Origin: Endocalyx cinctus
Lineage: Eukaryota > Ascomycota > Sordariomycetes > Amphisphaeriales > Apiosporaceae
Assembly: GCA_001600455.1 (NCBI GenBank)
Contig: BCKC01000005.1
Location: 2,480,001 to 2,544,000, forward strand
Reading direction: 5' to 3'
Length of the DNA stretch: 64,000 nt
Shown: piece by piece, positions 58,787-64,000 of the stretch
Position numbering within the stretch: position 1 is the first letter of the stretch
How the letters are laid out: the number at the start of each line of letters is the position of its first letter
Translations under genes and position numbers: made by a program
The notes under the pieces: generated by a model
Databases searched by the model: none
What the model saw: only the letters and a program-made list of their open reading frames with translations
Told to the model about the DNA's origin: nothing

Positions 58787-59554
58787 TAACCTGTGGAGTA
58801 TTTAACCTGATAGCTCTATTAATTTAAGTACGTATCTTCATTGATGGAACCTTCACTTGGTTGACAGTACCATCAAGACTCTTTGGTGCACTTGTCTCTA
58901 AAAACACTCAACTTATTTATCAGCTAGAATCTGCTAGGTAATAAAGATCCTGAAGAGATTGAGGAAGAGGAATAACGAGAAGATGACTTGAACCTAGAAC
59001 TTAGAAGTAGTCTTTGGTCTTGAGTCGACTATTTTATATTTGCGTTGAACAAATTATATGAGGTATGAAGCCCTTATATAACGATAATAATAAAACATAC
59101 GCTTTATGAATAATATTCACTTATAGAGCATATAAAATATCGAAATTATTAAGATATCGTAGCTATTATTTATTTAACCCTAGTAATGACTGCAAAACAG
59201 TTACGACCCGACAACGTCAGCGTAGTTGTTTTTTAGGCAACTTTCATATTCGCGTACTTAAAAGATTTATGACTCGCCAGTGTTATAGATCGTCAGCCGT
59301 TTATATATATATTAGTCACGTAGAAGCTTCTATCTTGTGGTTAACGGAAGAAGCTTACATGATGGCTACGAAAATTCACGTTCATGTCTCAAATGGATGA
59401 GCTGGTGGTATTTACCATTTCTATTTAGGACCTCAATTTTGACTACTCCACCGAATAACAACTATCCTGCCGCTATCTGACAACTCTGTACCTTACAAGC
59501 CAGACTATCAAATAAATACCAACCTTACGAGATAATCTCGTTCGAATTTCGAAA
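58787..59554. other. Intergenic region
   Basis: AT-rich; nothing supportable apart from the promoter of the WLM protease gene. Confidence 0.5.
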
Positions 59555-60742
59555 ATGCCTGAAATCGATCCCCTCATTTTATCATATTCACATCTAGCTC
59601 AATTTCCAAGAGCTAAAGAAGCACTGCATACCCTAAAGAAGGTTGCGTCCTTAGTAAAGCCGCTGATGCGCGCAAGAGGATGGAAAGTGAAGGAGTTGAC
59701 CGAGTTCTATCCCGAGGAATCAAACCTTTTAGGCCTGAACTATAATCGCGGTAACAAAATATGCCTACGTCTTCGATATGCCCGCGATAAAAACCAGTTC
59801 ATCCCGATCGAAGAGGTCACCGACACCATGCTCCACGAATTGTCACACAACGTTCACGGTCCTCACGACGCCAAATTTCACGCGCTATGGGATCAGTTAC
59901 GAGACGAACACGAGGCGCTTCTTATGAAAGGATACACGGGCGAAGGATTCTTGTCGCAAGGACACCGGCTAGGCGGAAGACGAATTCCTATGCACGAGGC
60001 GCGCCGGCTGGCTCGGACGGAAGCCGAGAAAAGGCGTACGCTTCGAAAGGGATCCGGGCAGCGTCTGGGCGGCGCCGCTCCTCGCCCAGGCCAAGATATC
60101 CGCAAGGTCATCACCAACGCCGTCGAGCATCGGAACAGAACGTCGGCGGGATGCGCCAACGACCACCAGTCCGAGGACCGGATTCGGCAGATCGCCGACA
60201 CGGCTACGAGGAACGGTTTTAGGACGCAAGCCGAGGAAGACGCGGCCAACGAGGCGGCGATCGCCGAAGCCTTTTGGGAGCTCGTGCAGGAGGAGGAGAG
60301 GGCTAAGAGAGATCAGCGTAGCGCGCTTTCGCACCCATCCGCGGAATCGAGCAGATCGGCGGCGGCGCGTCCAGAGACGTGGACCTGCTCCGTCTGTACG
60401 TTAGTGAACCCGGGAAACTATTTGTGCTGCGACGCATGCACGACCCCTCGAGGCGAAGGGAATACGTTCCATAGACAGGAACAAGGAAATTCTTCTAAAC
60501 AGGGCGAAGAGAAAGATTCCAAGCGACGGCGGACGGTGATCGATCTCACGCAAGATACGATACCTGAAAAGAAGCCATCGCAAAAGACCAGGTCAAAAAC
60601 GGAAGCTTCCAGATCGAATCAAAACAACGATAATACGCCGCCCAAACCACAAACTTGGAATTGTCCGTTCTGTGGCCGGGTTAGAGAGAACCAGTGGTGG
60701 TCATGCGACCTATGCGGTACGATTAAGACAAGTTCGAAATAG
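59555..60742 (+). CDS. WLM-domain metalloprotease (Wss1-like)
   Basis: An intronless 395-residue frame. The WLM domain occupies about residues 1-150, with the zinc site HELSHNVHGPHDAKFH: His94, catalytic Glu95, His98 and His104. A charged helical linker is followed by two RanBP2-type zinc fingers (CSVCTLVNPGNYLCCDAC at about 272-289 and CPFCGRVRENQWWSCDLC at about 370-387), each with four Cys. Between them lies RRRTVIDLTQD, a good SUMO-interacting motif. The combination is that of Wss1/SPRTN-type proteases, which cut proteins crosslinked to DNA and act on SUMO-modified substrates in the nucleus. Yeast Wss1 lacks the paired zinc fingers, which occur in filamentous fungal homologues. Confidence 0.92.
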   Translation: MPEIDPLILSYSHLAQFPRAKEALHTLKKVASLVKPLMRARGWKVKELTEFYPEESNLLGLNYNRGNKICLRLRYARDKNQFIPIEEVTDTMLHELSHNVHGPHDAKFHALWDQLRDEHEALLMKGYTGEGFLSQGHRLGGRRIPMHEARRLARTEAEKRRTLRKGSGQRLGGAAPRPGQDIRKVITNAVEHRNRTSAGCANDHQSEDRIRQIADTATRNGFRTQAEEDAANEAAIAEAFWELVQEEERAKRDQRSALSHPSAESSRSAAARPETWTCSVCTLVNPGNYLCCDACTTPRGEGNTFHRQEQGNSSKQGEEKDSKRRRTVIDLTQDTIPEKKPSQKTRSKTEASRSNQNNDNTPPKPQTWNCPFCGRVRENQWWSCDLCGTIKTSSK

Positions 60743-63700
60743 ACACGCCACTCGCCTCTGGTCAAGTTTGAAGTAGTATGTATGACTGTAGTAACTAGGG
60801 AAGATGGAGATACGTGATTCAATTATCGATACCCAATAAACTTTGCTTGTATATCATAGCTAATTAAAGGTTACTGCCATACCCATATATCCATATTGAG
60901 AGGGGAGCTAGACAATTAGCTTACTGACAATAGTTATTAGCTTATTATCAGAACATGATTCAAGACGATGACATCATGGTTGCTCTATCTGAGGATTTCC
61001 TGAAATGGATTTGAGTTGAAAAAAAAAAAGGGATGATTCCTAGCCTGGTCAATCCATACCCGCAGCTTTCTTTTCTTGAACTGAACCGTCGGTATTTTCT
61101 TAGACTTAGACCTAGAAATAGAAATACGGTACAGTATGTAGACTACAGTAAATTAAGGAAAGTAAGTTTTGTTTTTAAGATACGAAGATAATTACACTAC
61201 TTAGCTTCGCTCTTGGTGGAACTGTTTAGAATTCCTGTTTTTTATATTATTACTGTATTTGTTATTGTTATTACCTTTCCCATGTTGTGACGAGATGGGA
61301 TTCATATCAAGTTTACCATTACCGCATTAAATTGAATACGTGAAAGTCGGGCTTAGTGGATAAATATTTTAATTAACAAAACACGAGAATAGATAGAGAG
61401 CCCTGGGACAGAACAGGGGACATTCATGGAATGGCCCTCAAGACTTTTAAGCGCTCTCGTGTAACACAGAACTGACGACAAACCTAACGAAAACGGCCCT
61501 TTCAAGAAGAAATAAAAACTATTCAGGAATGAGAATAACGTCATCGAGAGTACTCTTTTTTTTTTTTTTTCTTTGCCGCAGACCGCAAAACACACGTGTG
61601 CATACAATATACACACCCGAACACAAGCGGACGCACACACATACAGTACATACTGGACATACACACACACACACATCTAATAATGTACACAGATGCACAC
61701 CGCAACAACAACACACCGGCGCCATTCTACTCAACCCAATCAAAATAAAGATTTACATAAAAAAATATTTTGGGCCTACCTACTTACTTTAGTTAAATAT
61801 CGTTAATCGACGTTTTAATTCGCATTAGGCTTCGGTAACAGCGGTGGCTATACCTACTTGGTACTTTGAGGACTGGGCTATATCGAAGTTGGTACTGTAC
61901 CAAAAACTAAACCAAACAGTTTATTGTTTGTTTGTGAATTTATCTAGCGTAGGTATTCTTTACTACCGAAATCATTCAGGCGGATATGTTTATTTCTTAC
62001 ATACTTGTACATGATATATACTATGTACTTCCAAGTAAAGTATGTGCATTATTATGATCTGGTAGTTCGGATATCCTTAGGTACAAGGTTACTCCTTCTA
62101 TTCCATAGCGCAGGTACTAAAAAAATGACCAACTCTTAATTGGTCTTCCGCGATCTATGTACAGTACCTAGGTATTACTTACTATTGAGAGGTGGCGTGT
62201 AGAAAGTATAGGCAGATCATCTTATATGATATCGCAAGGTAAATCTCGTCATTGCGCATAATTCGATACCAAACAGATCTCTCTCTCTCTCTCTAGGGCT
62301 CTTTCTTTTACTCATCCTTCTTACATAAGACGATGACGATGTTAGATACGACGTTTTAGGAGAGGGGGGCAAAAAAAAAAAAAAAGAGAGAAGGAAGGGT
62401 TACAACGACGGGACGTTTTCTTTCTTTCTCTCTTTTTCTTTTTNTTTTNTTTTCTTTCTAACCCTTTTCTTATTTTGTTACTTGGACCCTCGAGAATTTT
62501 TTGATGGCTGCGGTGAAACACTACTAACATACATGTCCTAGTACAGTAACCGTTTAGCGTAGAGCATATATAAAAAAATTCACCTATGAGAAGTAAGTAT
62601 ACTAGATTAAAAATGTATACGCCTACTGTAGTGTACATTATACATAGTACGCAGTACGTTTGCGGCGGGTTCGTCAGCAAAAAATCCCCATTGATTTACG
62701 ATGTACAGATGTACAGATGTATAGATAGATCTAGGGACCCCTAGGAAAGTTCATGGAGGGCAGGATTCTAGAGGGGCTACCTTGTAGAGGGGGGGAAAAG
62801 GGAATAAAACAAAAAAAAGTGACCAGGGTAAGTCGGGGGAAATGGTACCATGTTTATCCAGGGATCGGTACCAGAACTGGGCCAGACCCAGATATCTTCT
62901 GCTTATTTTCACCAGTACCGTTCCCAGAAACCTAAAAAGAGTCAACTTTACTTTTTTTATAGGTATAGTCCAATTGTGGTGTTATAACTATACGGTGGTT
63001 CGTTATTGTTCAATCTTTTAAATACTGGAGTTGGTGGGTCAGAATACTTATCTATCATATGAAGAGATATACATGCATACGCATACCTAGGTAAATACAA
63101 CCTTGTCTAGGTATACATGTTATATTTTCCCACGTTCTTTTCCAGTTTTCTACCGTAGTATTTCATTTTTGTTGATATATTATAATGATACTTACCAGCA
63201 TGAACATTAACATTAGAATAATAAAATACCAACAAGAAAATAAAGTAAACTACATTTTATGCAACAGATACTATTAAGTAAGTAGTTATGCAAACAAGTT
63301 ACTACATACGTCCCTAGGTAATATAGTATATCCACATTGTTTACGGAGTCACAGAGTGTATGGGTACATTATGTACATTATGTATACTATGTAAACCCTC
63401 AAACTACTTAGAATCTGATCTAGACCTAGGAGTCCCTAAGACCTCTCTATTCAGTATATTTTCGTGTAGATCTCTTCAGATCGACAATCCTTTTCTTTTA
63501 TTTTTTCTTGAGCTTAACAAAACTAAATAAACTGTTACTTTCTTCAATTCTTCACCTAACCAACATGACACAGACGGACATATCCTTCTTCATATAATTA
63601 ATTTTTTAATTTTTTTTTTTTTTTACTTTTTTGCTTGCCTTATGTTCTTTTTTATTTTAATCTGAAATATCCTACCCTACACGTTATTCTAATGATAGAT

Positions 63701-64000
63701 TTCGGTAGAACCCTTTATAAACTTAAAACCCTTTTTACATAATTATACCTAGTAATTAATATCCCAGAAAGAAAGACCCCAAGTCCACCTACCCTGCCAC
63801 CTCTAGGAGAAAATAAAAAACAAAAGCTACTTCACTAAAAGGTTAACCCAAGCCTTACCAGTTGTACTACTTAGTCAACGCCGGAACGTTCGAGGCCCCC
63901 ATTCCATTTCCCACCACCAAAATATTTCCCCAAACCCGGAGCTATCCCCCTAAGGAATTCTAGCAATATTTTTTTTTTTTTTTTTAAAAAAAAGAACGAA
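60743..64000. other. Gene-free AT-rich right end
   Basis: No coding frame is credible over more than 3 kb. It contains poly-A/T tracts (61020, 61557-61571, 62371-62385, 63970-63984), a CA-rich microsatellite-like stretch (61590-61680), a CT run (62279-62294), a T-rich tract with two Ns (62444, 62449), and three ACCTAGGT-like palindromes. It looks like repeat-eroded spacer, possibly next to a repeat block outside the window. Confidence 0.6.

Noticed and set aside
1..64000. CRISPR arrays, bacterial operons, insertion sequences
   Set aside because: Nothing of the kind is visible; genes are intron-containing and eukaryotic.

Overview
The window is nuclear DNA of a filamentous ascomycete, most likely a sordariomycete. 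Genes are split by short introns (about 50-235 nt) with GTAAGT-like donors and CAG/TAG acceptors. The genes include fungal hallmarks: a fungal opsin, a GWT1 acyltransferase, a Crh-type wall transglycosylase, a SAT4/PTH11-type rhodopsin-fold protein and a Wss1-type protease. Spacers are AT-rich with homopolymer runs and microsatellites, and two Ns near 62444 and 62449 mark a draft assembly. I see no rRNA, convincing tRNA, CRISPR array or intact transposon.

Layout. 1-9 kb: a truncated Bud27/URI-type prefoldin gene on the left edge; a small SesA/HeLo-like protein with a candidate C-terminal amyloid motif; an unrecognised three-exon gene; an alpha/beta hydrolase; a SAT4-type membrane protein. 11-15 kb: a Dal5-type MFS transporter and a secreted purine nucleoside permease/nucleosidase. 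15.6-20 kb: a microbial opsin and a carotenoid-cleaving oxygenase transcribed divergently from one 1.4-kb spacer; together they would supply retinal and the apoprotein of a light-driven pump. 20.6-24.4 kb: an Iks1-type kinase and a frameshifted acyl-protein-thioesterase-like gene. 24.4-28.8 kb: an AT-rich gene desert with what look like mutated coding remnants.

28.8-43 kb: a SPRY-domain protein with a Pro-rich repeat, a vacuolar Ca2+/H+ exchanger with a 16-nt microexon, a cytochrome P450 with coding-like blocks diverging from its 5' end, and GWT1. 43.8-44.5 kb: an internally deleted relic of an ABCC transporter. 45-56 kb: a Ser/Pro-rich protein, a large secreted protein of unknown function, HYPK, a class II DAHP synthase and a GH32 invertase-like enzyme. 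56-60.7 kb: a Crh-type GH16 protein with a transmembrane tail, a doubtful membrane-protein ORF, and a WLM/Wss1 protease. 60.7-64 kb: gene-free.

Most genes are unrelated housekeeping or cell-surface functions. The only clear functional unit is the opsin/carotenoid-oxygenase pair. The best candidate for something less described is the SesA/HeLo-like protein with the putative amyloid motif. Exon structures were worked out by hand from reading frame, splice signals and family resemblance.
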